64,000 nt of DNA from Bacteroidota bacterium (GCA_029567325.1 JAKQLF010000179.1:1-64000), one strand, 5' to 3'; shown: positions 33,702-42,548, numbered from the stretch's first letter. Made by a program: numbers and translations. Notes: a model not told the origin generated them from the sequence alone.

Positions 33702-33750
33702 TAAGTGGGCCCACATGGACTTGAACCATGGACCACCTGATTATGAGTCA
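33702..33750. repeat. attR: right 49-bp direct repeat within the tRNA gene
   Basis: Identical to 18849-18897. Here the repeat continues into a complete tRNA gene, so integration kept the tRNA functional by supplying its 3' part. Confidence 0.9.
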
Positions 33751-33779
33751 GGTGCTCTAACCGACTGAGCTATAGGCCC
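33706..33779 (-). tRNA. tRNA with CAT anticodon (Met or Ile2)
   Basis: 74 bases on the reverse strand. The acceptor stem is GGGCCTA/TGGGCCC, the D arm is AGCTCAGTCGGTTAGAGC, the anticodon loop CTCATAA sits in CCTGA/TCAGG, and the T arm is CCATGGTTCAAGTCCATG. No CCA is encoded. CAT may be elongator Met or lysidine-modified Ile2. Its 3' part is the right end of the integrated element. Confidence 0.95.
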
Positions 33780-33818
33780 TTCTTCTTTTAGATTTCTTCA
33801 AATCTTGAAAAAGTGGTG

Positions 33819-33848
33819 CAAATGTAAGAAATTATCATCTTATTACAA
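33819..33848 (-). promoter_or_regulatory. Promoter of the CAT-anticodon tRNA
   Basis: On the reverse strand TTG (33848-33846), 19 bases, TACATTTG (33826-33819): a complete Bacteroidota-type promoter about 40 bases before the tRNA. Confidence 0.65.
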
Positions 33849-33986
33849 GTTCAAGCCATTGTTTTTTAAGATTATTTAGTCTTTTTTGAAGTGATCGTTC
33901 AAAGTAATTCAATAAATTGACCTAAAAAAGGTCAGATATCCTAATTTTGCAAACCCATTTTAGTTTTGGGAAAAAATTATCGATAC

Positions 33987-34442
33987 ATGAGCACTCCAAA
34001 GGAGATCATCAATAGAAAAGCAAAATTTGAATATCACTTCGTTCAAGAATTTGAAGCGGGTATTGCCCTGACTGGAACTGAAGTAAAAGCCCTTAGGCAA
34101 GGCAATGCCAACCTTACTGATGCTTATTGTTTGTTTGATGGCAAATTTCTTATCCTGAAAAGTATGTATATTGGTGATTATAAAGAAGGCAATCTTTACA
34201 ATCATGAGCACCGAAGAGATCGCATTTTACTTTTAAGGAAGCCAGAGCTCAAAAAAATAGAAAGAAGGATGACAGAAAAAGGTATGACCGTTGTACCTTA
34301 CAAAGCATACTTTAGTCCGCGAGGTTTTGTCAAACTTCAAATTGTTCTTGCACAAGGTAAAAAGGAGTTTGATAAAAGAGAGACCATCAAAGAAAGGGAC
34401 AATAAACGCGAAATTGATAGAATCAAGAAAATTTATAAATAG
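33987..34442 (+). CDS. smpB: SsrA-binding protein SmpB
   Basis: 151 aa from the ATG at 33987; a TTG seven codons upstream is less likely. SmpB binds tmRNA and brings it to stalled ribosomes. Family landmarks are present: NRKAKFEYHFVQEFEAGIALTGTEVKALR, YCLFDGKFLILKSMYIGDY, HRRDRILLLRKPEL, and the basic C-terminal tail (RETIKERDNKREIDRIKK) that enters the mRNA channel. No tmRNA gene is seen nearby. trkA follows 12 bases later. Confidence 0.96.
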   Translation: MSTPKEIINRKAKFEYHFVQEFEAGIALTGTEVKALRQGNANLTDAYCLFDGKFLILKSMYIGDYKEGNLYNHEHRRDRILLLRKPELKKIERRMTEKGMTVVPYKAYFSPRGFVKLQIVLAQGKKEFDKRETIKERDNKREIDRIKKIYK

Positions 34443-34454
34443 CAAAATAGCCGC

Positions 34455-35795
34455 ATGAAAATAGTACTCGCTGGTGCAGGAGATATCGGTTTTCATCTAG
34501 CAAAGATGCTTTCTTCAGAACAACACGACATTGTTTTGATAGATACCAGTGAATCCGTTTTGGAATACGCAGCCACGCACCTGGATGTACTCGTCATAAA
34601 AGGTGATAGTTCTTCTGTCGATATTTTACGTAATGCAGGTATTAAATCTACTGACTTATTCATCGCAGTGACTACTCATGAAAGTGTAAATTTGATATCG
34701 TGTATCCTTGCCAAAAGATTGGGTGCCAAGCAAACCATCGCTAGAGCAAGTAAATCAGAGTTCGTACAAAAAGAACAAAAGCAAATATTTGTAGATCTGG
34801 GTATCGACAAAATTATTTACCCTACCCAATTGGCTGCTTTCGAAATACGAAGATTACTCAAGCTCAGTAAAGTAACCGATAATTTCGAGTTTGAAGGCGG
34901 TAAAATGTCGGTGTTGGGTATCGTCCTTGGCGAAACTTCCCCATTTATAGGAAGGTCTCTCAGAGAAATGGATGAATTATATCCTCAAATGGATAGCAGA
35001 CCAATCGCCGTTTTACGCGGACATGAAACCATTTTGCCAAGGAGCAACACCACATTGAGAATCAATGACCACGTATATTTCATCACTTTGGCAAAAGATA
35101 GAGATCAGCTCCTGCGCATCATCGGATCGGACAAAAAAGAAATCAAAAAAATAATGGTTCTTGGGGGTTCTGGTGTAGGATTGGAGACTGCGATTTTATT
35201 GGAAGAGAACTATGACCTGACCATTGTTGATAAAGACAAAGAAAACTGTAAGCGTTTAGTAGATAAACTTCATGACAGTTTGGTAATTGAAGCTGATCCT
35301 TCAAATATTGAGCTCCTCAAAGAAGAAGGACTTTCAAGGATGGATGCTGTGATCGCTGTCACACCAAATTCAGAAACCAACATCATAGCCTGCCTCATGT
35401 CTGAACAGAGTGGAGTGCAGAAAACCATTGCATTGGTAGATAATACCGATTACACACACATCAGCCAACGCATTGGTATTGATACCATCATCAATAAAAA
35501 GCTCATTGCCGCCAACAACATTTTTAGATTTGTGCGAAAGGGACAAATTGAAGCAATAACCAGCCTTCATGGTGTGGATGCTGAGATCATAGAATATGTC
35601 ATCAGACAAGACAGTCCGCTTACAGAAAAACCATTGCGCGAACTAAATTTTCCAGCCAATGGTATCGTAGCAGGAGTCATAAGAGATGCAGAAAGTATTG
35701 TACCAAATGGCAACTTTCAATTACAAGTAAATGATAAAGTAATCGTATTGGCAATGACTTCTTCCATACAAAAGGTGGACGATTTATTCAGATAG
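34455..35795 (+). CDS. trkA: Trk potassium uptake regulator TrkA
   Basis: 446 aa, with two RCK_N/RCK_C halves as expected for TrkA. The first NAD-binding site is KIVLAGAGDIGFHLAKML, the second KIMVLGGSGVGLETAILL at about residue 233. Acidic ends of the second strand (DTSESVLEYA and VDKDKENCKRL) fit NAD(H) binding. It gates the TrkH channel from the cytoplasmic side. trkH starts one base after its stop, so the two are one operon. Confidence 0.95.
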   Translation: MKIVLAGAGDIGFHLAKMLSSEQHDIVLIDTSESVLEYAATHLDVLVIKGDSSSVDILRNAGIKSTDLFIAVTTHESVNLISCILAKRLGAKQTIARASKSEFVQKEQKQIFVDLGIDKIIYPTQLAAFEIRRLLKLSKVTDNFEFEGGKMSVLGIVLGETSPFIGRSLREMDELYPQMDSRPIAVLRGHETILPRSNTTLRINDHVYFITLAKDRDQLLRIIGSDKKEIKKIMVLGGSGVGLETAILLEENYDLTIVDKDKENCKRLVDKLHDSLVIEADPSNIELLKEEGLSRMDAVIAVTPNSETNIIACLMSEQSGVQKTIALVDNTDYTHISQRIGIDTIINKKLIAANNIFRFVRKGQIEAITSLHGVDAEIIEYVIRQDSPLTEKPLRELNFPANGIVAGVIRDAESIVPNGNFQLQVNDKVIVLAMTSSIQKVDDLFR

Positions 35796-35796
35796 G

Positions 35797-37248
35797 ATGA
35801 TCAATTTACAACCCATATCAAATGTTATAGGTGTATTGCTCATTGTATTGGGTATCGCAATGTTACTGTGTTTACCTGTATCGTGGTATTTTAATTCTGG
35901 AGATGGTTCGGCGCTCCTCAACGCTGGGAGTATTACCATGATATGTGGCATTTTATCGTGGAAATATAGATTTAATGAAAATCCGGAGAGTCTCAACAAA
36001 AGGGAAGGCATTCTTATTGTAGCAGCCTCATGGATATTTATGAGTTTATTTTCGGCTTTACCATATTTATTTTCAGATACTTTGGTCAATCCTGCCAATG
36101 CCATCTTTGAATCTGTGTCAGGTCTCACTACTGCTGGAGCGTCAGTTTTTGATGACATCGAGGTATTGCCAGAAGGTATTTTATTTTGGCGAAGCTTGAC
36201 TCAGTGGATCGGTGGCATGGGTATCATTGTCCTCACCGTGGCCCTTTTTCCACTTTTGGGAATAGCAGGCATTGAGCTTTTTACTGCCGAGTCACCTGGA
36301 CCTACAACTGACAAAATACATCCACGGATAAAAGAAACTGCTAAGCGACTTTGGCTTCTATACATTGGCATTACTTTATTGTGTGCAATGCTTTTCTACT
36401 TTGAAGGCATGACCATGTTTGAAGCCATCAACCATGCTTTCACTACGATGGCAACAGGAGGATTTTCTACCAGAAATGCATCGATGGCTGCCTTTTCTCC
36501 TATAATCCAATATACCACGACCCTATTTATGTTTATCGCAGGTACCAACTACTTTATCATTTATAGTTTGGCCAAAGGGAGATTCAGAAGGGTTTGGTAT
36601 AATGATGAATTTAGACTGTACACGATCGTTGTATTGTTTTTCACCCTAGTGATGACGATAGGGGTTTTTTACAGAACAGATAATAGTTTTGAACAATCAT
36701 TTAGAGAAGTAGTCTTCCAAGTGGTTTCACTTATCACGACCACTGGTTTTGTATCCGCTGATTATACTGCTTGGGGCTATGGTCTTACTGCCATTTGTTT
36801 TTTATTGTTATTCATTGGGGCAAGTGCCGGATCCACAGCAGGCGGTATCAAAATCATAAGACATTTAGTATTCATCAAAAATACGCTGCTGGAATTCAAG
36901 CGTATTTTACATCCAAGAGCTGTCATTAGGATAAAAATAAATAAAGAAATCGTCGCTCCTAAAATCCTTACACACATCCTGGTATTTCTACTCATCTATC
37001 TTGGCGTTTTTATCATGGGAACCTTTGCTTTGGCTTTAATGGAGTACGACCTACTCACCGCTGCAGGAGCAGTGGCCACCTGTTTGGGTAACGTCGGTCC
37101 GGGAATTGGGGATGTTGGCCCGATGAATAATTTTTCGGGTCTTTCTGATTTAGCCAAACTTTTTTTATCCTTGATCATGATCATTGGTCGACTGGAACTT
37201 TTCACCATTCTTTTCCTGTTTACTCCTTACTTTTGGAAAGTAAATTAA
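35797..37248 (+). CDS. trkH: Trk potassium uptake channel TrkH
   Basis: 483 aa with about ten hydrophobic helices. Filter regions of the four-fold pore are visible: ESVSGLTTAGASVF with LTQWIGGMGIIVL, TTMATGGFSTRN, SLITTTGFVSADY, and GNVGPGIGDVGP. The segment SAGSTAGGIKIIR matches the intramembrane loop of TrkH. Imports K+ with TrkA. The first helices overlap nothing upstream. The next gene begins 16 bases inside its 3' end. Confidence 0.95.
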   Translation: MINLQPISNVIGVLLIVLGIAMLLCLPVSWYFNSGDGSALLNAGSITMICGILSWKYRFNENPESLNKREGILIVAASWIFMSLFSALPYLFSDTLVNPANAIFESVSGLTTAGASVFDDIEVLPEGILFWRSLTQWIGGMGIIVLTVALFPLLGIAGIELFTAESPGPTTDKIHPRIKETAKRLWLLYIGITLLCAMLFYFEGMTMFEAINHAFTTMATGGFSTRNASMAAFSPIIQYTTTLFMFIAGTNYFIIYSLAKGRFRRVWYNDEFRLYTIVVLFFTLVMTIGVFYRTDNSFEQSFREVVFQVVSLITTTGFVSADYTAWGYGLTAICFLLLFIGASAGSTAGGIKIIRHLVFIKNTLLEFKRILHPRAVIRIKINKEIVAPKILTHILVFLLIYLGVFIMGTFALALMEYDLLTAAGAVATCLGNVGPGIGDVGPMNNFSGLSDLAKLFLSLIMIIGRLELFTILFLFTPYFWKVN

Positions 37249-37721
37249 TCACTTTGAAAGTTAAAAATGAATATCAACAATGGTTTGATACCGTAGAAAT
37301 CACGGACAAATCAGAACTTGACCATTTAGCTGCACAAGCTACAACATCCGCCTATCAGAAAATTGATTGTCTGGAATGTGCAAAATGTTGCCTCACCACG
37401 GTTACGACATTTACAGAATCAGATATTCAATCTGCGGCGAAGTCGTTGGCTATGTCTTCAAAAAATTTCAAAAAGCAATATTTATTTATGGATCTGGACG
37501 GTAACTATACCACGCAAAATGTGCCATGCCCTTTTCTAGACCTTGATGATCATAAATGCAAAATATATGACAACAGGCCACATGCTTGCAGGTCCTTTCC
37601 GCACACGCACAAAGATCATTTTCTCACTAGAAAAAGAGTACATATAGAAAATGCCAAATTTTGCGGCATTACAACCTATGTATTAGATACCCTCAAAACC
37701 AACTTTACGAAAACTAGATAG
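37233..37721 (+). CDS. YkgJ-family cysteine cluster protein
   Basis: 162 aa. No ATG lies near the start; the TTG at 37233 (or 37254) fits best. The conserved Cys pattern is DCLECAKCC near residue 50, CPFLDLDDHKCKIYDNRPHACRSFP at about 90-115, and a last Cys in KFCGITTYVL. This spacing indicates a zinc- or iron-binding cluster. The family's role is unknown. It overlaps trkH by 16 bases and, at its end, the convergent superoxide dismutase gene by eight. Confidence 0.8.
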   Translation: MESKLITLKVKNEYQQWFDTVEITDKSELDHLAAQATTSAYQKIDCLECAKCCLTTVTTFTESDIQSAAKSLAMSSKNFKKQYLFMDLDGNYTTQNVPCPFLDLDDHKCKIYDNRPHACRSFPHTHKDHFLTRKRVHIENAKFCGITTYVLDTLKTNFTKTR

Positions 37722-38463
37722 CAGCGTATTTTTTACCAACTACGTCCCAGTTTATTAAACTCAAAAATCCAGTAACATAGTCTTTTCTCAAATTTTGGTA
37801 TTTGAGATAATAAGCATGTTCCCAAACATCAATGCCTAATATAGGTGTTCCTCCCTGAGCAACAATTTTACTCATCAAGGGATTGTCTTGGTTGGGAGTA
37901 GATGAAATAAAAACTTCTCCATTTTTATCAACAGCAAGCCATGCCCATCCAGACCCAAATACTTTCATTGCAGCGTCGGAAAATGCGGTTTTAAATCCTT
38001 CGAAAGAAGTAAATTTCTTTTTTATAGCTTCCCCAAGTTTACCTTCAGGCATTTTTGCACCTCCTGGAGTCATTATTTCCCAAAACAAAGTGTGGTTAAA
38101 ATGTCCCCCAGCATTATTTCTTACTGCATTTTCCGTTGCATTTCCTGTCAGAGACATCATGATTTCTGTAATAGACTTACCCTTTAGCGGTGAGGTTTCT
38201 AATGCTTTATTTAGATTAGTTACATAGCCGGCATGGTGTTTACCATGGTGAATTTGCATGGTCATTTCGTCAATAATGGGCAACAATGCATTATGGGCAT
38301 ATGGCAGCGCTGGTAGGGTGAATGGCTCTGCCATAGTTCCAGCAGCCATCGCTGAAGTCCCGTCTTTGCCCAATTCTTTACTAGATTTACAGGCAATCAT
38401 TGGGACCAAACCTATGCCGAGAGAAATCATACCTGCTTGCTTGGAAAACTTCCTTCTATTCAT
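37714..38463 (-). CDS. Superoxide dismutase (Fe/Mn type) with an export signal
   Basis: 249 aa, about 45 longer than the cytoplasmic enzyme at the N-terminus. That extension has a twin-arginine-like motif (NRRKFSKQAG), a hydrophobic stretch (MISLGIGLVPMIAC) and a lipobox-like Cys at about residue 25. The SOD fold follows: LPYAHNALLPIIDEMTMQIHHGKHHAGYV with the first metal His residues, GGHFNHTLFWEIM, GSGWAWLAV and DVWEHAYYLKY with the metal-binding Asp and His. It converts superoxide to peroxide and oxygen, probably outside the cytoplasm. Confidence 0.92.
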   Translation of the reverse strand: MNRRKFSKQAGMISLGIGLVPMIACKSSKELGKDGTSAMAAGTMAEPFTLPALPYAHNALLPIIDEMTMQIHHGKHHAGYVTNLNKALETSPLKGKSITEIMMSLTGNATENAVRNNAGGHFNHTLFWEIMTPGGAKMPEGKLGEAIKKKFTSFEGFKTAFSDAAMKVFGSGWAWLAVDKNGEVFISSTPNQDNPLMSKIVAQGGTPILGIDVWEHAYYLKYQNLRKDYVTGFLSLINWDVVGKKYAAI

Positions 38464-38529
38464 TATTCATTATTTTTAAAAAACATTAAAAAACTAAACG
38501 TTTATGGTATTGGCAAATCCGTAAATATA

Positions 38530-39960
38530 TCAATCAGCTGTTCTTATAGTTGTTGATTCCTGAATCCAGCATCCTACAAAGTAAGAAGAGCCCGCCTTTA
38601 AATTTCTAAGAAATATGTCTTCCCTACTTGGCATATACCTTGCATAACGGCCTATTAAAGTATTAGCTTCAGACGCTACAGAGGGGTCAACACTTTTGGC
38701 CTTTGCAAACATATCAATGGCCGGCCACGTCACAATTTGACTGTCAAATCCTCTTCCTGGACCGCACAAAGGACCACTTGAAGCGTACAACTTTCCGATC
38801 AATAAATAAGGTTCTCCCCAGCCACTTCTATACTTTGCGGCTTGGTATGCATAATTGCGCGCTTGTGAGAAATTTTTTATGTCGGCATAATAAATTTGGG
38901 CAATCAAAAACAAATATTTGGACTTCTTTTCATTGTCATCAGTTTCGTCAACGAATTGCTCAAACAGTTTTACTGACTCTTTGTACTTTCCATCTGTATA
39001 AGCATCGTAAGCTTGCCTCAAAGTGCCGGGAGGTGGTGGCGGAACAAAACAATTTTTCTCTTTTGCTGCCTTTATTTCCAAAAACCTTGGGTCTGTCTCA
39101 GAACAGCCTCCCCTCAAGAACCTAGAATAAGCCGTATTGATAATATAACAGCTGTCTGGGCTTTCCAAAAACTCAGCATAGTATTTAGTTGAGTAGTAAT
39201 CACAATCATAAAATCCATCCACACCTTCTAATGCCTCCAATCGATCTGGTGCATAATCCTTTACTGTCGACCAGCCTTCACATTCTTGGCCCTTACAGTT
39301 CTTATCTCCATATTCTATCGAACTAGCAATGATTTTAGCATATTTTCTACCCTCTTCTACAGATATTTTTCCATCTAAAACGCGATCATATAAGAGCTTG
39401 GTAAATGGATTTACTGTGTAGTAAACCATTTTTTCTTTGTTCATCTCTATTGATCTTGTAAAAGTTTCAAACTGCTCTTCTTCAGAAATAAGATCACCCA
39501 AATTATAAAAATAATCAAAAGCCCTTCTTGACATCATAGTGGCGTCTACTTTAAAACACTCTTCAAGTTTTGCGTTGATCATTTTGATGGTATCAACGTA
39601 CCTTTTTTTCAACTCAATGTCTGAGGTTGCTTTGGCCAATTCACTGTAAATTGTTACACCATCAGAAAAATGTCCCATCACTGTTCCATTAGAACCCGGA
39701 GCAAGATTGTAAGCTACTTTCCAAATCTTCAATGCTGCATCATATTTTTTGAAAGTCATTTGATCCTTATAGAGCACAAATGCATTTTCTGCTTCTTCCC
39801 TATCTGCCGGACTCAAATCAGAAAACTTCCTACATGGATTGTCTGGATCAGTAGTCACGACCGGGACTTCTGGTGCTACGACAATGTCTTTAGCTTTTGG
39901 GCTGCATGAGTAAATCAAGACGGCCATTGAAAAACCTATAATTTGGAAAATATGCTTCAT
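38530..39960 (-). CDS. TPR-containing lipoprotein
   Basis: 476 aa. Signal peptide with lipobox (AVLIYSC, Cys at about residue 19). The rest is alpha-helical with TPR-like repeats, for example AENAFVLYKDQMTFKKYDAALKIWKVAYNLAPG and LRQAYDAYTDGKYKESVKLFEQFVDE. Several conserved Cys occur (CKGQECEGW, GGCSETDP, CFVPPPP). The family is frequent in Saprospiraceae-like genomes, without a defined role. A TATTTTTG box lies at 39998-40005 (reverse strand). Confidence 0.78.
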   Translation of the reverse strand: MKHIFQIIGFSMAVLIYSCSPKAKDIVVAPEVPVVTTDPDNPCRKFSDLSPADREEAENAFVLYKDQMTFKKYDAALKIWKVAYNLAPGSNGTVMGHFSDGVTIYSELAKATSDIELKKRYVDTIKMINAKLEECFKVDATMMSRRAFDYFYNLGDLISEEEQFETFTRSIEMNKEKMVYYTVNPFTKLLYDRVLDGKISVEEGRKYAKIIASSIEYGDKNCKGQECEGWSTVKDYAPDRLEALEGVDGFYDCDYYSTKYYAEFLESPDSCYIINTAYSRFLRGGCSETDPRFLEIKAAKEKNCFVPPPPPGTLRQAYDAYTDGKYKESVKLFEQFVDETDDNEKKSKYLFLIAQIYYADIKNFSQARNYAYQAAKYRSGWGEPYLLIGKLYASSGPLCGPGRGFDSQIVTWPAIDMFAKAKSVDPSVASEANTLIGRYARYMPSREDIFLRNLKAGSSYFVGCWIQESTTIRTAD

Positions 39961-40062
39961 ACAATTTATTTAAAATATGGAAGATTTAATGTGCCTCCAA
40001 AAATAGCGTTTTTTAATAGATAGATGTTTTAACCCAACAAATATTTTAGTCGGTTTGCTCAA

Positions 40063-41097
40063 CTAAGCAATCACTAACTTATGTCGTAACGCGCCTACAA
40101 CTTGATTTCCATATAAGTTAATTGACTGCATGATTTGATCATGGGGCATCGGACCAACCGGCATGTGAGCCAAAAATCTGGTTTGCCCTAAAAGTGCTGT
40201 CATGTATTCCAACTTTTGTTTGACTGTCTCTGCACTTCCAACAAACAATGATCCTCCAGGTGCGCGCATCTGCTCATACGCCCCCCTTGACATAGGTCCC
40301 CAACCCCTTTCTCGCCCTATTCTGGACATAACTTCGGCATAAGAAGGAAAAAAATCATTTGCAGCCTTTTCATCACTTTCCCCCACAAAAGCATGGCAAT
40401 GTATACCTATTTGTATTTCAGATACGGGATGTCCACTTTCCACCCATGTTCTTCTGTACAAGTCCAATAAAGGAACAAATTGCTCTAGTGAGCCACCAAT
40501 GATGGCAACAGCCAATGGAAGTCCCAATTTTGCAGCCCTAACCACAGAAGAAGGCGTGCCACCCACAGCAATCCATACAGGAATTTTTGATTGGACTGGC
40601 CTTGGGTAAATTCCTTCGCCATTCAAAGAAGGCCTCAATTTACCTTTCCAAGTTACATATTCCGACTCATTGAGTTTGAGCAACAAGTCTAGTTTTTCTG
40701 CAAACAAGTTATCATAATCTGACAAATGATATCCAAACAAAGGAAACGACTCGATGAAAGATCCCCTACCAGCCATTATCTCCGCTCTTCCATTTGAAAG
40801 TAAATCCACTGTAGCATATTGCTGATAAACACGCACTGGATCTTCACTTCCCAATACCGTGACGGCGCTTGAAAGTTTGATGTTCTGAGTTTTTACAGCA
40901 GCGGCGGCGAGTATGGTTGCAGGCGACGAGGCAATAAAATCAGGTCTGTGGTGTTCACCAATGGCATATACATTCAAACCTACTTCATCCGCAAGAACTA
41001 TTTCTTCCATCAACTCTGCCATTCTTATTTGGCCACTTTTACCAAGATGCTCCGATGAAGGGTTCATCTCTACGAAACTAGAAATTCCAAATTCCAT
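40063..41097 (-). CDS. LLM-class flavin-dependent oxidoreductase
   Basis: 344 aa, luciferase-like TIM barrel. Landmarks: MEFGISSFVEMNP, ADEVGLNVYAIGEHHRPDFIASSPATILAAAA, VRVYQQYATVDLLSNGRAEIMAGRGS and PVWIAVGGTPSSVVRAAKLGLPLAVAIIGG. Members use FMN and oxidise a range of small substrates; the substrate cannot be told. It stands alone between the TPR lipoprotein and the repeat-rich gap. Confidence 0.88.
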   Translation of the reverse strand: MEFGISSFVEMNPSSEHLGKSGQIRMAELMEEIVLADEVGLNVYAIGEHHRPDFIASSPATILAAAAVKTQNIKLSSAVTVLGSEDPVRVYQQYATVDLLSNGRAEIMAGRGSFIESFPLFGYHLSDYDNLFAEKLDLLLKLNESEYVTWKGKLRPSLNGEGIYPRPVQSKIPVWIAVGGTPSSVVRAAKLGLPLAVAIIGGSLEQFVPLLDLYRRTWVESGHPVSEIQIGIHCHAFVGESDEKAANDFFPSYAEVMSRIGRERGWGPMSRGAYEQMRAPGGSLFVGSAETVKQKLEYMTALLGQTRFLAHMPVGPMPHDQIMQSINLYGNQVVGALRHKLVIA

Positions 41098-41221
41098 TGT
41101 AAATTATTTATTTTAAAATCTTCTTTGTAAACATCATGCCAAACCAATGGTTCGGAAATAAATTTTGAAACCATTTAAAAAACCTAACAAAAATATATTT
41201 TTCGTATTCCAAATCAACCAT

Positions 41222-41470
41222 CATTTGTCCAGACGCAAGGCCTTGCGTCTCTACGATTGGTAATTAAATACCAATTTGAAATCCCACGTGTCCCTGCTTC
41301 TGCAAGGGATTAAAATCCCATTTGTGCAGACACAAGGCCTTGCGTCTCTACGATTGAGAATTAAATACCAATTTTAAATCTCCCTGTGTCCCTACTGCTG
41401 CTTGAATTTCCATTGAACTCCCATTGAACTCCCATTGAACTCCACGTGTCCCTTGTTCTGCAAGGGATAG
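41222..41470. repeat. Intergenic repeat cluster with palindromes
   Basis: Two copies of a ~85-bp unit start at 41222 and 41319 (97 bases apart). Each holds AGACGCAAGGCCTTGCGTCT (41231-41250, a perfect palindrome; second copy 41328-41347 with one change), then CTACGATTG and TTAAATACCAATTT. Three tandem copies of CCATTGAACTC follow (about 41410-41442). TCCCT..AAGGGA hairpins end unit 1 and recur at about 41447-41469. Similar palindromes are dispersed in many bacterial genomes. Confidence 0.75.
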
Positions 41471-41486
41471 AATTCACATTGAATTC

Positions 41487-42548
41487 CTATTGAAATCTAT
41501 TGTAAATGCTCTCAATAATTTTCTGCGCTGCACACCCATCCCCATAAAGATCTGGATCAAATGGACCAAAAGGTCTTTGAATTAATTCTTCTAACTTTTC
41601 CAGGTTTTCATAAATTAAAATGTTGCATTGATTTACTAATGTTTCTCTCCATTCTGTTTCTGGCCGAAGCGTTACACATGGTTTTTCCAACCAATAAGCC
41701 TCTTTTTGCATTCCTCCACTATCGGTAATGATCGATGTGCTTCCTGCCATCAAATTTAAGTTGTCAAAGTAAGATTGGGGGCCGATAAAATTAATATTTT
41801 CAAACTTATCTAAATCAAGACCAAAAGCAAGTATGCGGCTTTTTGTACGAGGATGAATAGATAAAATGACTTTTTGATTGAGGGTGTTGAGTGTATCTAA
41901 AATATATACCAAACGTCTTTCTTCATCAACATTGTAAGGACGATGCAACGTTGCATAATGATAAGTGGATTTTTGATTCTTTGACATCGTATTTCTCTTA
42001 CCAATAACGTCTTTCATCACATCACCAACTATAACAATACCACTTCCTGAAATCCCTTCCCTTTCCAGATTTAATCGAGCAGTCTCATTAGGGACCAGTA
42101 ACAAGGTTGAAATTTGATCCGTTTTGACCCTATTGATTTCTTCTTGCATTGCTTCATTGTAACTGCGCAGCCCAGCCTCTACATGTATGACAGGCAATTG
42201 CAATTGCTCTGCAGCTCTTGCACCAGCCAACGTTGAGTCGGTATCACCGTAAACCAATACTGCAGTAGGCTGCTCATTGAAAAAGATTTCGTTCAGCTTT
42301 TTCAACATGTATTCGTTGTGTTCTTGGGAATTTGCCTTGTTCTCATTTATCAATTGATATTTTGGAGTTTTTATGTCCAATTGTTTGAAAAATACATCAC
42401 TCATGTCGTCGTCATAATGTTGACTGGTGTGAACGGTGATGAATTCCATATCCAAATGGTCGCACTGTTCGATTGCTGCATGTTTGATAAATTGAGGACG
42501 TGTGCCAACTATACAAATTATCTTGATCCTTTTTTGCTCAATTTTCAT
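41487..42548 (-). CDS. wecB: UDP-N-acetylglucosamine 2-epimerase (non-hydrolysing)
   Basis: 353 aa. Interconverts UDP-GlcNAc and UDP-ManNAc for surface polysaccharides. Landmarks: IVGTRPQFIKHAA, TSQHYDDDMSDVFF, VYGDTDSTLAGARAA, PVIHVEAGLRSYNEAMQEEINRV, ITDSGGMQKEAYWLEKPCVTLRPETEW. Start overlaps the end of the glycosyltransferase gene by 11 bases. Last gene of a four-gene reverse-strand cluster. Confidence 0.93.
   Translation of the reverse strand: MKIEQKRIKIICIVGTRPQFIKHAAIEQCDHLDMEFITVHTSQHYDDDMSDVFFKQLDIKTPKYQLINENKANSQEHNEYMLKKLNEIFFNEQPTAVLVYGDTDSTLAGARAAEQLQLPVIHVEAGLRSYNEAMQEEINRVKTDQISTLLLVPNETARLNLEREGISGSGIVIVGDVMKDVIGKRNTMSKNQKSTYHYATLHRPYNVDEERRLVYILDTLNTLNQKVILSIHPRTKSRILAFGLDLDKFENINFIGPQSYFDNLNLMAGSTSIITDSGGMQKEAYWLEKPCVTLRPETEWRETLVNQCNILIYENLEKLEELIQRPFGPFDPDLYGDGCAAQKIIESIYNRFQ

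Larger units (their letters stand above)
18849..33750. mobile_element. Integrated tRNA-borne element, possible phage satellite
   Basis: One repeat-to-repeat unit is 14,853 bp. The 49-bp attL/attR copies overlap a tRNA gene, a tyrosine integrase lies directly inside attL, and near-identical 19-base motifs occur inside both ends. Gene order: int, 171-aa unknown, small HTH, primase/helicase, iteron origin, DUF5681, small proteins, 578-aa unknown, TerS-like, terminator, two genes on the opposite strand, XRE regulator, small genes, a two-gene module, two exported proteins. No capsid, portal, large terminase, relaxase or coupling protein is visible. A phage-inducible chromosomal island is the best fit; a cryptic integrated plasmid or defective prophage remains possible. 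Confidence 0.88.

Noticed and set aside
18849-33750. Integrative conjugative or mobilisable element
   Set aside because: I found no relaxase, coupling protein or type IV secretion genes; unknown proteins leave a small chance, so this is noted rather than excluded with certainty.
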